Below the pieces are notes generated by a model, which ran no database searches, had not been told where the DNA came from, and saw only the letters and a program-made list of their open reading frames with translations. A program made the position numbers and the translations under genes. A DNA stretch of 64,000 bases, taken from NCBI GenBank assembly GCA_003240775.1, contig QFNI01000015.1, positions 1 to 64,000 on the forward strand, read 5' to 3'. Source of the DNA: Mesorhizobium amorphae (GTDB lineage: Bacteria > Pseudomonadota > Alphaproteobacteria > Rhizobiales > Rhizobiaceae). This document shows positions 8,037 to 16,768 of the stretch, piece by piece (within the stretch, counting starts at the first letter, position 1; each line of letters starts with the position of its first letter).

Positions 8037-9203
8037 ATGTTGAAGCTCAAGACCGCCCTTCTCGCCTCGGCCGTGGCGCTCACGGCCACTGCGGCCTTTG
8101 CCCAGGAGCCTGTGCGGATCGGCGTGATCACCACGCTGTCCACGCCCGCCGGCTATATCGGCGAGGACGTGCGCGACGCGCTCAACCTCGCCATCGGCGA
8201 CGATGGCAAGCTCGGCAACACGCCGGTCACGCTCGAGATCGAGGATGACGGGCTGAAGCCCGCCAACGCCAAGCAGTCGGCCGACCGGATGGTGCAGAGC
8301 GGCGTCAAGCTCGTGACCGGCACGATCTTCTCCAACGTGCTCGCGGCGATCCAGCCCGCGGTGGTGGAATCGGGTGGCATCTACGTCTCGATCAACCCCG
8401 GCCCGTCCTCTTTCGCGGGCGCGAAGTGCAACAAGAACTACTTCGTCACCTCCTACCAGAACGACGCCTTCCACGAGACGGCGGGGCTTTCCGCCAACGA
8501 TCTCGGCTACAAGCGCATGGTGATCCTGGCGCCGAACTACCAGGCGGGCCGCGACGCGCTGGAAGGCTTCAAGCGCACCTTCAAGGGCGAGGTGGCGGAA
8601 GAAATCTACACCAACCTCAACCAGACGGATTTCTCGGTGGAACTCGCGCGCGTGCGCTCGGCCGCACCCGATGCGATCTACCAGTTCCATCCCGGCGGCG
8701 CCGGCATCAACTTCGCCAAGCAGTATGCGGGCGCAGGCCTGCGCGACAGCGTGCCGATGCTGGTTCCCGCCTTCTCGCTCGACGCGCAGACGCTGAAGGC
8801 GACAGGTGACGCGGCAGACGGCGTCTACGCTTCGGCACTCTGGTCGCCCGAGCTCGACAACGAGACCTCGCGCGATTTCGTGACGCGCTTCGAGGCAGCC
8901 TATGGCCGCACGCCCACGCTCTATGCCGAGCAGACCTATGACGCCGCGAACTTGATCGCGACCGCGCTCAACGCGGTGGGCGGCGATCTCTCCAAGATCG
9001 ACGAGTTCCGCGCGGCCATGCTCAAGGTCGACATCCAGTCCACCCGCGACAAGTGGACCTTCGGCCCCAACCAGCACCCGATCAACAGCTACTACCTGAC
9101 CCGCTACGAAAAGGGCGAGGACGGGCAGATCAAGCAGAACATCGTCAAGCGCATCGCCGAGAACTACGGCGACGTCTACGCCAAGGACTGCAAGATGGAT
9201 TGA
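8037..9203 (+). CDS. ABC transporter substrate-binding protein (branched-chain amino acid / aromatic type)
   Basis: 388 residues from the ATG at 8037, with AAAAGGGAA upstream. A Sec signal peptide MLKLKTALLASAVALTATAA ends at AFA/QEP. The mature protein is a type I periplasmic-binding fold of the LivJ class (RIGVITTLSTPAGYIGEDV, LVTGTIFSNVLAAI, YQNDAFHETAG). Ligands of this class include amino acids, amides, urea and aromatic acids. It is followed by both permeases and both ATPases and sits in the gentisate cluster, so an aromatic acid or nitrile/amide precursor is a reasonable ligand guess (inference). Confidence 0.9.
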   Translation: MLKLKTALLASAVALTATAAFAQEPVRIGVITTLSTPAGYIGEDVRDALNLAIGDDGKLGNTPVTLEIEDDGLKPANAKQSADRMVQSGVKLVTGTIFSNVLAAIQPAVVESGGIYVSINPGPSSFAGAKCNKNYFVTSYQNDAFHETAGLSANDLGYKRMVILAPNYQAGRDALEGFKRTFKGEVAEEIYTNLNQTDFSVELARVRSAAPDAIYQFHPGGAGINFAKQYAGAGLRDSVPMLVPAFSLDAQTLKATGDAADGVYASALWSPELDNETSRDFVTRFEAAYGRTPTLYAEQTYDAANLIATALNAVGGDLSKIDEFRAAMLKVDIQSTRDKWTFGPNQHPINSYYLTRYEKGEDGQIKQNIVKRIAENYGDVYAKDCKMD

Positions 9204-9244
9204 GTGCGGGGTCGCTCTTAGTCTCGCACGAACGGAGCAGTTTT

Positions 9245-9357
9245 CCCCTCCCCCCTGAGGGGAGGGGTACGGGGTGGGGTATCCGCGCCGCCTTCGCCGA
9301 CGTGTCAGAAGCGGCACCGTCACCCCCACCCTCTATCCCTCCCCTCAAGGGGGAGGG
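9245..9357. repeat. Pair of G/C-run palindromic repeats in inverted orientation
   Basis: Copy A (9245-9280) reads CCCCTCCCCCCTGAGGGGAG and continues to GGGGTGGGG. Copy B (9322-9357) is the same element in reverse complement. They lie in the 215-nt gap between the binding protein and permease genes, and can form a local hairpin each or one long stem together. Related copies occur at 41571-41601, 44555-44592 and 44624-44662. Confidence 0.75.
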
Positions 9358-9418
9358 AGGAGATCAGCGGGCGAGGATAACTTTCCATGACTCTCGGTCA
9401 GGTTTTCAAGTCCAGCCC

Positions 9419-10333
9419 ATGATCCTGTTCATCGAACAGTTACTCAACGGCGTCCAATACGGCGCCTTCCTGTTTCTGCTCGCCTCGGGACTGACCGTGG
9501 TGTTCGGGATCATGGGTGTGATCAACCTCACCCACGGCACCCTCTACATGGTGGGTGCCTATGCGGGCGCGATGACGGTCGCCTCGACCGGCTCGTTCGC
9601 GGCAGGCGTCGCAGCTGCCGTGCTGGGCGCTGGCGCCTACGGGCTCTTGGCCGAGATCGTCGTGATCCGATGGCTCTACGACCGCGACCACCTCTACCAG
9701 GTGCTGGCGACGCTTGGCCTCATCCTCTTCACCAACGAGCTCGTCACCATTCTGGTCGGCCGCTCGCCGATCTTCATGGAGGTGCCGGGCTTCCTGCAGG
9801 GCTCGGTCACGGTGTTCCCCGGCCTGGCCTATCCCGTGATGCGGCTCGCGCTGATCGGGGTCGGGCTTCTGGTGGCGGGCGGGCTCTATTTCCTCGTCAA
9901 CCACACCCGCTTCGGCATGCTGATGCGCGCGGGCGCCGACGACCGCGACATGGTGGATGCGCTGGGCGTCAACATGCGCCTGCTGTTTCTCAGCGTGTTC
10001 GGCCTGGGTGCGGTGCTCTGCGGGCTCGCGGGCGTGATGGCAGCCCCCTTGCTGGCGGTCGAGATCGGCATGGGCGAGCGCATTCTGATCACCACCTTCG
10101 TGGTGATCGTGATCGGCGGGGTGGGCTCGATCCGCGGCGCCTTCGTGGGCGCGATGCTGGTCGGCATGGTCGACAGCCTGGGCCGCGCCTACCTGCCCCA
10201 AATCCTCGTTGCGATGCTGCCGGCCTCGACCGCCAGCACGCTCGCCGCAGGCCTTGTCTCGGCCAGCACCTACATGCTGATGGCGCTCGTGCTGCTTGTG
10301 CGGCCGAACGGCCTCTTTCCGGCGCGGAGCTGA
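9419..10333 (+). CDS. Branched-chain-type ABC transporter permease (LivH-like)
   Basis: 304 residues from the ATG at 9419. Multiple hydrophobic segments and the family signature GIMGVINLTHGTLYMVGAY near the N-terminus identify a LivH-type permease. The EAA-like loop region (RAGADDRDMVDALGVNM) contacts the ATPase, and VIVIGGVGSIRGAFVGA is the conserved late segment. It forms the membrane channel with the following LivM-like protein. The longer reading frame upstream runs through the repeat-containing gap and is not used. Confidence 0.93.
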   Translation: MILFIEQLLNGVQYGAFLFLLASGLTVVFGIMGVINLTHGTLYMVGAYAGAMTVASTGSFAAGVAAAVLGAGAYGLLAEIVVIRWLYDRDHLYQVLATLGLILFTNELVTILVGRSPIFMEVPGFLQGSVTVFPGLAYPVMRLALIGVGLLVAGGLYFLVNHTRFGMLMRAGADDRDMVDALGVNMRLLFLSVFGLGAVLCGLAGVMAAPLLAVEIGMGERILITTFVVIVIGGVGSIRGAFVGAMLVGMVDSLGRAYLPQILVAMLPASTASTLAAGLVSASTYMLMALVLLVRPNGLFPARS

Positions 10334-10338
10334 GCACC

Positions 10339-11307
10339 ATGAGCCGCTTCACGCTCGCGGGCGCGATCATCCTCGCCCTTCTTCTCTTCGCCCCGCCCCT
10401 GATCGGTGCCTCCGGCTGGAACGGCGGCATGGCGCTCGCCACGCGCATCGTGATCTATGCGCTGGCGGTGGTCAGCCTCGACCTCATCGTGGGCTACGGC
10501 GCTCTCGTCTCCTTCGGCCACGCGATGTTCTTCGGGCTCGGCGGCTATGTGGTGGCGATCCTCGCCTATCACTTCAACATGGGCGAGGAGCTGTTCGGCT
10601 GGACGGGCACCACGTCCGCGCTCGTCGCCTGGCCGATTGCGCTTCTGTGCTGCGCGGTTCTGGGAGCGGCCGTCGGCTGGCTCGCGCTCAAGACGCGCGG
10701 CGTGCAGTTCATCATGATCACGCTGGCCTTCGCGCAGATGGTCTATTTCCTGCTCGTCTCCTTGCAATATTACGGCGGCGACGACGGGCTGATGATGGAC
10801 GACCGCAACACTTTGGCGGGCCTCGATCTCGGCGGCTCCTGGAGCTTCTACTACCTTTGCCTCGGCATTCTCGTCGTCTGGATCCTGTTCTGCCGCTCGA
10901 TCGTGCGCTCGCGCTTCGGCATGGTGCTGCAGGGCCTGCGCCAGAGCGAGCGCCGCGCGGTCAATCTCGGCGTCGATCCCCTGCCCTTCCGGCTTGCCGC
11001 CTTCGTGCTGTCGGCCGTCGGCACCGGCATGGCCGGAATCCTCTGGGCCAACTATGCGCGCTTCGTCACGCCCGACATGGCGACCTGGGCGAAGTCGGGC
11101 GAGTTCCTGGCCATCGTCACGCTCGGCGGCATGGGCACGCTGCTCGGGCCCGTGGTGGGGGCAGCAGCCTTCATCGGGCTCGAATCCGTGCTCACCGTCT
11201 GGACGCAGCACTGGATGATCGTGATGGGCCCGGTGCTCGTGCTGCTCGCGCTGTTCGGCAAGCAGGGCCTCATCGGCCGTTTCCTCAAGGAGCGCCGCGA
11301 TGACTGA
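10339..11307 (+). CDS. Branched-chain-type ABC transporter permease (LivM-like)
   Basis: 322 residues from the ATG at 10339, five nucleotides after the LivH-like stop. About eight to nine hydrophobic segments are present. The LivM landmarks are VVSLDLIVGYGALVSFGHAM and the late ATPase-contact/GG segment EFLAIVTLGGMGTLLGP. The C-terminus overlaps the ATPase gene start by 8 nt, implying translational coupling. Confidence 0.93.
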   Translation: MSRFTLAGAIILALLLFAPPLIGASGWNGGMALATRIVIYALAVVSLDLIVGYGALVSFGHAMFFGLGGYVVAILAYHFNMGEELFGWTGTTSALVAWPIALLCCAVLGAAVGWLALKTRGVQFIMITLAFAQMVYFLLVSLQYYGGDDGLMMDDRNTLAGLDLGGSWSFYYLCLGILVVWILFCRSIVRSRFGMVLQGLRQSERRAVNLGVDPLPFRLAAFVLSAVGTGMAGILWANYARFVTPDMATWAKSGEFLAIVTLGGMGTLLGPVVGAAAFIGLESVLTVWTQHWMIVMGPVLVLLALFGKQGLIGRFLKERRDD

Positions 11308-12046
11308 GGCGATCCTGGCCATCCGCAACCTGCGCAAGAGTTTCGGCGCGCTGAAGGTGACCGACGACGTGTCGCTCGACGTGCGCGCGGGCGAGATCCA
11401 CGCGCTGATCGGACCGAACGGGGCGGGCAAGTCCACGCTGATCTCCCAGATCTCCGGCGAGCAGAAGCCGCAATCGGGCACGATCGCGCTGGCGGGCGAG
11501 GAGATCACGCCGCTCGCGCCCTGGACGCGCGCCCGCAAGGGGCTCGGCCGCTCCTTTCAGACCACGCAGCTCTGCCTCGAATTCACGGTGCTCGAGCATG
11601 TGATCTTCGCGCTCGACACCGGCGACGGCGGCTCCTTCAACCTCTTCCGCAATCCGCGCAAGGACAGGACCCACCGCGAAAAGGCGGTCGCGGCGATCGA
11701 GGCGGTCGGCCTGGGCGCACGCGCCCAGAGCGCCGTCGCCTCCCTGAGCCACGGCGAGCGGCGGCAGCTCGAGCTCGGCGTCGCACTCGCGCGCGAGCCG
11801 CGCATCCTCGTTCTGGACGAGCCGATGGCGGGCATGGGCGCGGAAGAATCCGCGCGGATGGTCACGCTTCTGCGCTCGCTCAAGGGCCGTTACCCGATGC
11901 TGCTTGTCGAGCACGACATGGACGCCGTGTTCAGCCTGGCCGACCGCATCAGCGTGCTCGTCTACGGCCGCATCATCTTCACCGGCACAGTGGCGGAAGT
12001 GCGCGGCAACGCAGAGGTCCGCGCGGCCTATCTGGGAGACGACTGA
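11300..12046 (+). CDS. Branched-chain-type ABC transporter ATP-binding protein (LivG-like)
   Basis: 248 residues. Walker A GPNGAGKSTL, signature LSHGERRQ (an LSGGE variant), Walker B ILVLDEPMAGM and the switch histidine in LVEHDMD are all intact. The length and the GLGRSFQTTQLC insert fit the LivG class. It energises uptake together with the LivF-like protein encoded next. Its stop TGA overlaps the next ATG (TGATG). Confidence 0.94.
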   Translation: MTEAILAIRNLRKSFGALKVTDDVSLDVRAGEIHALIGPNGAGKSTLISQISGEQKPQSGTIALAGEEITPLAPWTRARKGLGRSFQTTQLCLEFTVLEHVIFALDTGDGGSFNLFRNPRKDRTHREKAVAAIEAVGLGARAQSAVASLSHGERRQLELGVALAREPRILVLDEPMAGMGAEESARMVTLLRSLKGRYPMLLVEHDMDAVFSLADRISVLVYGRIIFTGTVAEVRGNAEVRAAYLGDD

Positions 12047-12741
12047 TGCTCCGCGTCGAGGAATTGGAGGCCGGCTACGGCGTGGCGCAGGTCCTGTTCG
12101 GCATGGAGTTCTCCGTGGCCGAAGGCACCGTGACCTCGCTGATCGGCCGCAACGGCATGGGCAAGACCACCACGATCGGCACGATCCTGGGGCTGGTGAA
12201 GGCGCGCAAGGGCACGATCAGCTTCGAGGGCCGGCCGATCACGGGGCTGGAGCCCAACCGCGTGGCGCGCTTGGGCATCGGCCTCGTGCCCGAAGGGCGG
12301 CGCGTATTTCCGTCGCTTACAGTCGAAGAGAACCTCGTCGCGACCGCCCGCGAGGGCAAGGGCGGCACTTGGCGCCTTTCCGACATCTTCGCGCTTTTCC
12401 CGCGCCTTGAGGAACGCCGCACCCAATCCGCCAAGACACTGTCCGGCGGCGAGCAGCAGATGCTGGCCGTGGGCCGCGCACTTCTGACCAATCCGCGCCT
12501 TCTCGTGCTCGACGAGGCGACGGAAGGCCTGGCGCCGCTGATCCGCGCGGAGATCTGGGGCACGCTGCGCAAGCTGAAGGCGGGTGGACAGTCGATCCTC
12601 GTGGTGGACAAGAACCTCAAGGAGATGGCGGGGTTGGTCGACCAGCACAACATCGTGGAGAAGGGCAAGGTCGTCTGGCGGGGCACGCCCGACGAGCTGT
12701 CGGCCCACCCCGACCTCGCCCACCGCTATCTCGGCGTTTGA
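12046..12741 (+). CDS. Branched-chain-type ABC transporter ATP-binding protein (LivF-like)
   Basis: 231 residues. Walker A GRNGMGKTTT, signature LSGGEQQM and Walker B LLVLDEATEGLAP are present. GLVPEGRRVFPSLTVEENL is the LivF hallmark between Walker A and the signature. The switch region reads LVVDKNLKEM rather than the more usual VEQN, so the position normally occupied by a histidine or glutamine is lysine. One-base overlap with the preceding LivG-like gene. Confidence 0.94.
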   Translation: MLRVEELEAGYGVAQVLFGMEFSVAEGTVTSLIGRNGMGKTTTIGTILGLVKARKGTISFEGRPITGLEPNRVARLGIGLVPEGRRVFPSLTVEENLVATAREGKGGTWRLSDIFALFPRLEERRTQSAKTLSGGEQQMLAVGRALLTNPRLLVLDEATEGLAPLIRAEIWGTLRKLKAGGQSILVVDKNLKEMAGLVDQHNIVEKGKVVWRGTPDELSAHPDLAHRYLGV

Positions 12742-12758
12742 CCGGAGGACCTTCAGCG

Positions 12759-13706
12759 ATGCCCACCCAAGGCCCCTTCCTTGCTGCTGTCGCCCAGATC
12801 GCGTCGGACCCGGCCGACGCGCTCGCCTCGGCAGAAAAGGCCGCGCGCGTGATCCGCGAAGCGGGCGAGAAGCAGGCTGGGATCATCGTCTTTCCCGAAG
12901 CGTTCCTGGGCGGCTATCCCAAAGGGGCCTCGTTCGGCGCGCCGGTCGGCATGCGCAAGCCCGAGGGGCGCGAGGCGTTTCGCCAGTATCACGAGCGCGC
13001 GATCGCGCTCGACGGGCCTGAGGTGGCCGTGATCGCGGACGCCTGCGCGGCCACCGGCATCTTCGCGGTGATCGGCGTGATCGAGCGCGAGGGCGGCACG
13101 CTCTATTGCACCGCGCTCTTCTTCGACGGCAGGCGCGGCCTGATCGGCAAGCACCGCAAGCTGATGCCCACGGCCGCCGAACGCCTGATCTGGGGTTTCG
13201 GCGATGGCTCCACCATGCCGGTTTACGACACGCCGCTCGGCCGCATCGGCGCGGTGATCTGCTGGGAGAACTACATGCCGATGCTGCGCATGCACATGTA
13301 TGCGCAAGGCGTCACGCTCTACTGCGCGCCAACCGCCGACGACCGCGACACCTGGGTGCCCACCATGCAGCACATCGCATTGGAGGGCCGCTGCTTCGTG
13401 CTGACGGCCTGCCAGCACATCACGCGCGGCGCCTATCCCGCCGATCACGAAAGCGCGCTTGGCCATGAAGAAGACACGGTGATGATGCGCGGCGGCTCGG
13501 CCATCGTCGACCCGCTCGGACGGGTGATCGCGGGTCCCGACTTCTCCGGCGAGACCGTGCTCTACGCCGAGATCGACCCCGATGCGGTGATCCGCGGCAA
13601 GTATGATTTCGACGTCGCCGGCCACTATGCGCGGCCCGACGTGTTCCAGCTTCAGGTGGACGACCGCCCCAAGCAGCCCGTCGCGAAGCTTTCCGAGCGC
13701 CTCTGA
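12759..13706 (+). CDS. Nitrilase (carbon-nitrogen hydrolase family)
   Basis: 315 residues from the ATG at 12759, with GGAGG upstream. The catalytic triad is visible: E47 (VFPEAFLGGYP), K134 (GKHRKLMPT) and C168 (AVICWENYMP). The CWEN(Y/L)MP motif is characteristic of true nitrilases, which convert R-CN to the carboxylic acid and ammonia, rather than amidases. The gene follows the ABC ATPase by 17 nt and overlaps the next gene, placing it in the gentisate/transport operon. It may supply an aromatic carboxylate from an imported nitrile (inference). Confidence 0.92.
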   Translation: MPTQGPFLAAVAQIASDPADALASAEKAARVIREAGEKQAGIIVFPEAFLGGYPKGASFGAPVGMRKPEGREAFRQYHERAIALDGPEVAVIADACAATGIFAVIGVIEREGGTLYCTALFFDGRRGLIGKHRKLMPTAAERLIWGFGDGSTMPVYDTPLGRIGAVICWENYMPMLRMHMYAQGVTLYCAPTADDRDTWVPTMQHIALEGRCFVLTACQHITRGAYPADHESALGHEEDTVMMRGGSAIVDPLGRVIAGPDFSGETVLYAEIDPDAVIRGKYDFDVAGHYARPDVFQLQVDDRPKQPVAKLSERL

Positions 13707-14338
13707 TGCAATTCCGCCTGGACGAGTTCGATCCCAGGATCGGCTACAAGCTCCTGACGGCCACCGTCACGCCGCGCCCCATCGCCTGGATCACGAGCCG
13801 ATCGCCTGAAGGCGTGGTGAACGCCGCGCCCTACAGCTTCTTCAACGTGATGGGCGACAAGCCCCCTATCGTCGCCATCGGCATCATGGGCGACGAGCGC
13901 GGCTTCAAGGACAGCGCGGCGAACATCCTGGCCACCGGCGAATTCGTGGTGAACCTCGTCTCCGAGGCAGTCGCGCCTCAGATGAGCGTGACCTCGATGG
14001 ACGCACCGCGCGGGGTCGACGAGATGCAGTGCGCAGGCCTGACCCCGCTCCCCTCGCAGCGGGTGAAACCGCCCAACATCATGGAAGCCCCCGTCTCGCT
14101 CGAATGCGTGAACCACGCCACGATCGTGACCGGGCCGCACCAGTCGCTCGTGATCGGGCGGGTGCTGGAGATCCGCGTGGACGACCGCTTCGTGCTTAAC
14201 GCGGAAGCCGCCCATATCGACACGCCCGCGCTCGGCCTGATCGGCCGCATGCACGGGCGTGGCTGGTATGCGCGCACGAGCGATCTCTTCGACATGCCCC
14301 GCACGAGCTGGGCACAGTGGCAGAACGAGAGGGGCTGA
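13706..14338 (+). CDS. Flavin reductase-like, FMN-binding split-barrel protein
   Basis: 210 residues; its start overlaps the nitrilase stop (TGATG). The split-barrel flavin-binding signature includes GYKLLTATVTPRPIAWITS, SPEGVVNAAPYSFFNVMG and ATGEFVVNLVSE. Members of this DIM6/NTAB class either supply reduced flavin to monooxygenases or bind FMN with unknown activity. No flavin-dependent monooxygenase is encoded in this cluster, so its partner is not evident. The position in the operon suggests a role in converting the nitrile/aromatic substrate. Confidence 0.85.
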   Translation: MQFRLDEFDPRIGYKLLTATVTPRPIAWITSRSPEGVVNAAPYSFFNVMGDKPPIVAIGIMGDERGFKDSAANILATGEFVVNLVSEAVAPQMSVTSMDAPRGVDEMQCAGLTPLPSQRVKPPNIMEAPVSLECVNHATIVTGPHQSLVIGRVLEIRVDDRFVLNAEAAHIDTPALGLIGRMHGRGWYARTSDLFDMPRTSWAQWQNERG

Positions 14339-14341
14339 AGC

Positions 14342-14587
14342 TCAGCCCCCGCGCAGCTTCTCCAAGATCGCCGCGAGTGCTGCTTCCCCATCCGCGGTCA
14401 GGCGCCCGCGCTTGCCTTCGTCCTCCAGAAGCCCGGCCTCCACCAGTTCCTTCACCCCGTCGGGATCGGCCTTGTGGCCGTTGTCGTCGTCCAGCACGAT
14501 CTCGCGCACCGGGTTGCCGCTGGCCAGGCTGTGATAGGCCGCGAAGGTGAGAACCGAGAGCGCCTTGTCGCTGTGCGGGTGGGCCAT
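14342..14587 (-). CDS. Small conserved hypothetical protein
   Basis: 81 residues from the ATG at 14587, with AAGGAGA upstream. It begins MAHPHSDKALSVLTFAAYHS and ends ADGEAALAAILEKLRGG. The composition is acidic and helical with a short winged-helix-like C-terminal half (VKELVEAGLLEDEGKRGRLTADGEA). I do not recognise a named family. It is convergent with the flavin reductase gene (3-nt gap). Confidence 0.6.
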   Translation of the reverse strand: MAHPHSDKALSVLTFAAYHSLASGNPVREIVLDDDNGHKADPDGVKELVEAGLLEDEGKRGRLTADGEAALAAILEKLRGG

Positions 14588-14653
14588 TGCGTGTGTCTCC
14601 TTGGGAACGGTTGCGCGGCGCAACGCCGAGGCGACGCAGTTGGCTCCGCGGAA

Positions 14654-15193
14654 TTAGGCGATGCGGTTGTCGCCCGGGTTCTGCGGCCGCTCCTCGTCCT
14701 TGTCATAGGTGATCACGCTGACGCGCCCATCGCCTTCGATGAAGGCGGATTTAACGTCCGACACCCGCTCCACCCCCTGCTGGCGCAGCTGGCTCGCGAG
14801 TTCGTCCGTGGTGATGAGTTCGCGCCGCATGTTGCGCAGCATCATCCGGCCTTCCTTCACGAGCTGAAGCGGCGGTGGGCGGATCAGGCGCTGGACGCTC
14901 GGGAAGCGGTAGCCGAGCCAGTTGAGGAAGAAGTTCCAGAACACGATGGTGAGCACGAGAAGCGTGCCCTCGGTGATGGACTTGTATTCGGCGGCCATCG
15001 CGTTCTGCGTGGCGTCCGCGATCATCACGACGACAAGCAGGTCGGCGATGCCGATCACGCCGGTCTGCCGCTTCAGAATGAAGCGCATCACCGCAAACAG
15101 CATGAGATAGGTGAGCGTGCCGCGTATCGCGATGTCGAGAAGCGAGTTCTGGGGCACGAACATCTCGTGCCAGTCCACCTCGAACAGGGTCAT
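14654..15193 (-). CDS. DUF421 (YetF-like) inner-membrane protein
   Basis: 179 residues from the ATG at 15193. Three N-terminal TM segments are visible (around AIRGTLTYLMLFAVMRFIL, IADLLVVVMIADATQNAM and GTLLVLTIVFWNFFLNWLGY). They are followed by a cytosolic domain with the family feature VKEGRMMLRNMRRELITTDELA and a beta-rich end. The biochemical function of DUF421 proteins is not established. Upstream, a 160-nt gap separates it from a divergent small gene. Confidence 0.85.
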   Translation of the reverse strand: MTLFEVDWHEMFVPQNSLLDIAIRGTLTYLMLFAVMRFILKRQTGVIGIADLLVVVMIADATQNAMAAEYKSITEGTLLVLTIVFWNFFLNWLGYRFPSVQRLIRPPPLQLVKEGRMMLRNMRRELITTDELASQLRQQGVERVSDVKSAFIEGDGRVSVITYDKDEERPQNPGDNRIA

Positions 15194-15353
15194 CGGCCGG
15201 CTTATCCTTGTGCGTCGCCCCGTCGGACAAATGGCTTCGCCCGGCAGGGATCGCGAGGCAAGGCGAATCTTCCCAGGAAAGCGGCTCGATGCGCGTTGCT
15301 CCTGCTTTATCCACGGCCTATACGAAATCAAAACTTGCGAAGAGCGGAATGGA

Positions 15354-15524
15354 ATGCGCGAAAAGCTGGAAGCGTTGCTGGAACGGTTGAAGGCGGAGCA
15401 GCAGCGCCTTGTCTATGCCGCGGCCGAAGTGGCGGCGCTGCCCAGCCAGAGCACGCTGGAACGCGTGGCTCAGATCGAGCTGAACATCGCAGCGCTCGAG
15501 CACATGCTCGAAGACATGAGCTGA
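15354..15524 (+). CDS. Short coiled-coil hypothetical protein
   Basis: 56 residues starting MREKLEALLERLKAEQQRL and ending IAALEHMLEDMS. The sequence is almost entirely helical with a leucine heptad pattern. No family recognised. It sits 17 nt upstream of the SMP-30 gene on the same strand. The ribosome site (GCGGAATGGA) is weak, so the call is moderate. Confidence 0.45.
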   Translation: MREKLEALLERLKAEQQRLVYAAAEVAALPSQSTLERVAQIELNIAALEHMLEDMS

Positions 15525-15541
15525 AGGCAGGAACCGGGCCG

Positions 15542-16546
15542 ATGCGCGAGAGCCAGGACGACCGCTTGGCGGCATTCCACGAATATGCGCTCGACCGCGA
15601 CTGGAGCGGCACAGACCCCCTGCCCTATCCCGACCCGGCTATCGAGATCCTCGACGAGCGCTTCGAGGATTGCGTGCAGCAGAACTCGGTGGTCGAGCGG
15701 CTGTGGACGGGCGGGCGCTGGGCGGAAGGCCCGGTCTGGTTCGGCGATGCGCGCCACCTCCTCTGGAGCGACATCCCCAACGACCGCATCATGCGCTGGA
15801 CGGAAGAAACGGGCGCCGTTTCCACGTTCCGTGCGCCCGCAGGCTTCAGCAACGGACACACGCGCGACGGGCAAGGGCGCCTGATCTCATGCCACCACGG
15901 CACCCGCTCGGTCACGCGCACCGAGCATGACGGCACGCTCACGACACTTCTCGACCGCTTCGACAGCAAGAGCCTCAACGCGCCCAACGATGTCGTCTGC
16001 CACCCCGACGGGTCGATCTGGTTCACCGATCCCGGCTACGGCATCCTGTCCGACTATGAAGGCAACCGCGCGGAGTTCGAGTTGCCCACGCGCGTCTACC
16101 GGCTCGACCCCGCGAGCGGCGCGGCCAAAGTGGTGGCGGAAGACCATGCGCGGCCGAACGGGCTCTGCTTCTCGCCCGATTTCTCCAAGCTCTACGTGGT
16201 GGACACCGGCCGCTCGGAGCCGGATTTCTCCACGACCTTCACCCTCTACGAGGTGGCGTCCGACGGGCAGAGCCTCGCCCATCCCCGCCCCTTCGGCGAC
16301 ATGGGAGTGGCCGGCAGCGACGGCATCCGCTGCGACGAGGACGGCCGGCTCTGGGCCGCCTCGGGCGGCGGCTCGGCCGCCACCAACGGCGTGCATGTGT
16401 TCGACCCCGACGGCACGCGGATCGGGGCGATTCACCTGCCGGAAGTCTGCGCGAACCTCTGCTTCGGCGGGCGTAAGAAGACGCGGCTGTTCATGGCGGC
16501 GAGCCGGTCAATCTATTCGCTGATGGTGACCGTGCGCGGCGCGTGA
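15542..16546 (+). CDS. SMP-30/gluconolactonase family protein
   Basis: 334 residues from the ATG at 15542. A six-bladed propeller lactonase with the usual metal/active-site landmarks: GGRWAEGPVWFGDARHLLW (Glu), SLNAPNDVVCHPDGSIWFTD (Asn), NGLCFSPDFSKLYVVDTG and AGSDGIRCDEDG (Asp). It hydrolyses sugar-acid lactones such as gluconolactone in the cytosol or periplasm. No signal peptide is seen. There is no obvious operon partner beyond the short upstream gene. Confidence 0.9.
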   Translation: MRESQDDRLAAFHEYALDRDWSGTDPLPYPDPAIEILDERFEDCVQQNSVVERLWTGGRWAEGPVWFGDARHLLWSDIPNDRIMRWTEETGAVSTFRAPAGFSNGHTRDGQGRLISCHHGTRSVTRTEHDGTLTTLLDRFDSKSLNAPNDVVCHPDGSIWFTDPGYGILSDYEGNRAEFELPTRVYRLDPASGAAKVVAEDHARPNGLCFSPDFSKLYVVDTGRSEPDFSTTFTLYEVASDGQSLAHPRPFGDMGVAGSDGIRCDEDGRLWAASGGGSAATNGVHVFDPDGTRIGAIHLPEVCANLCFGGRKKTRLFMAASRSIYSLMVTVRGA

Positions 16547-16555
16547 GCCGCCCTG

Positions 16556-16768
16556 TCAGATATCCTTGCCGGCTTCCTTCGTGTCCGCCTCGCGCGGGTT
16601 CGTCTTGAAGCTCGCATCTTCCTGACCCGTGACGACCTGCGGCTTGGCGCTCGTCACGCCGTCATTGCTGCCGCCATGCTGGGTGCCGGCACAGGTGCCC
16701 GTGCCGCTGTCTGGGCCGCGACCCACCTTGCGACCGTCATCGGCGGGGCCTTCCTTGTGGTCAGTCAT
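16556..16768 (-). CDS. Small hydrophilic hypothetical protein
   Basis: 70 residues from the ATG at 16768. Very polar, Gly/Asp/Lys-rich (MTDHKEGPADDGRKVGRGPD at the start, TKEAGKDI at the end), likely disordered. Its start overlaps the stop of the upstream gene by 8 nt, indicating translational coupling. Both lie behind an EcfG-type promoter, so a stress-induced hydrophilin-like role is possible but unproven. Confidence 0.5.
   Translation of the reverse strand: MTDHKEGPADDGRKVGRGPDSGTGTCAGTQHGGSNDGVTSAKPQVVTGQEDASFKTNPREADTKEAGKDI

Noticed and set aside
9387..9418. Earlier ATG at 9387 as the start of the LivH-like permease
   Set aside because: It is out of frame with the permease, whose family N-terminus fits the ATG at 9419.
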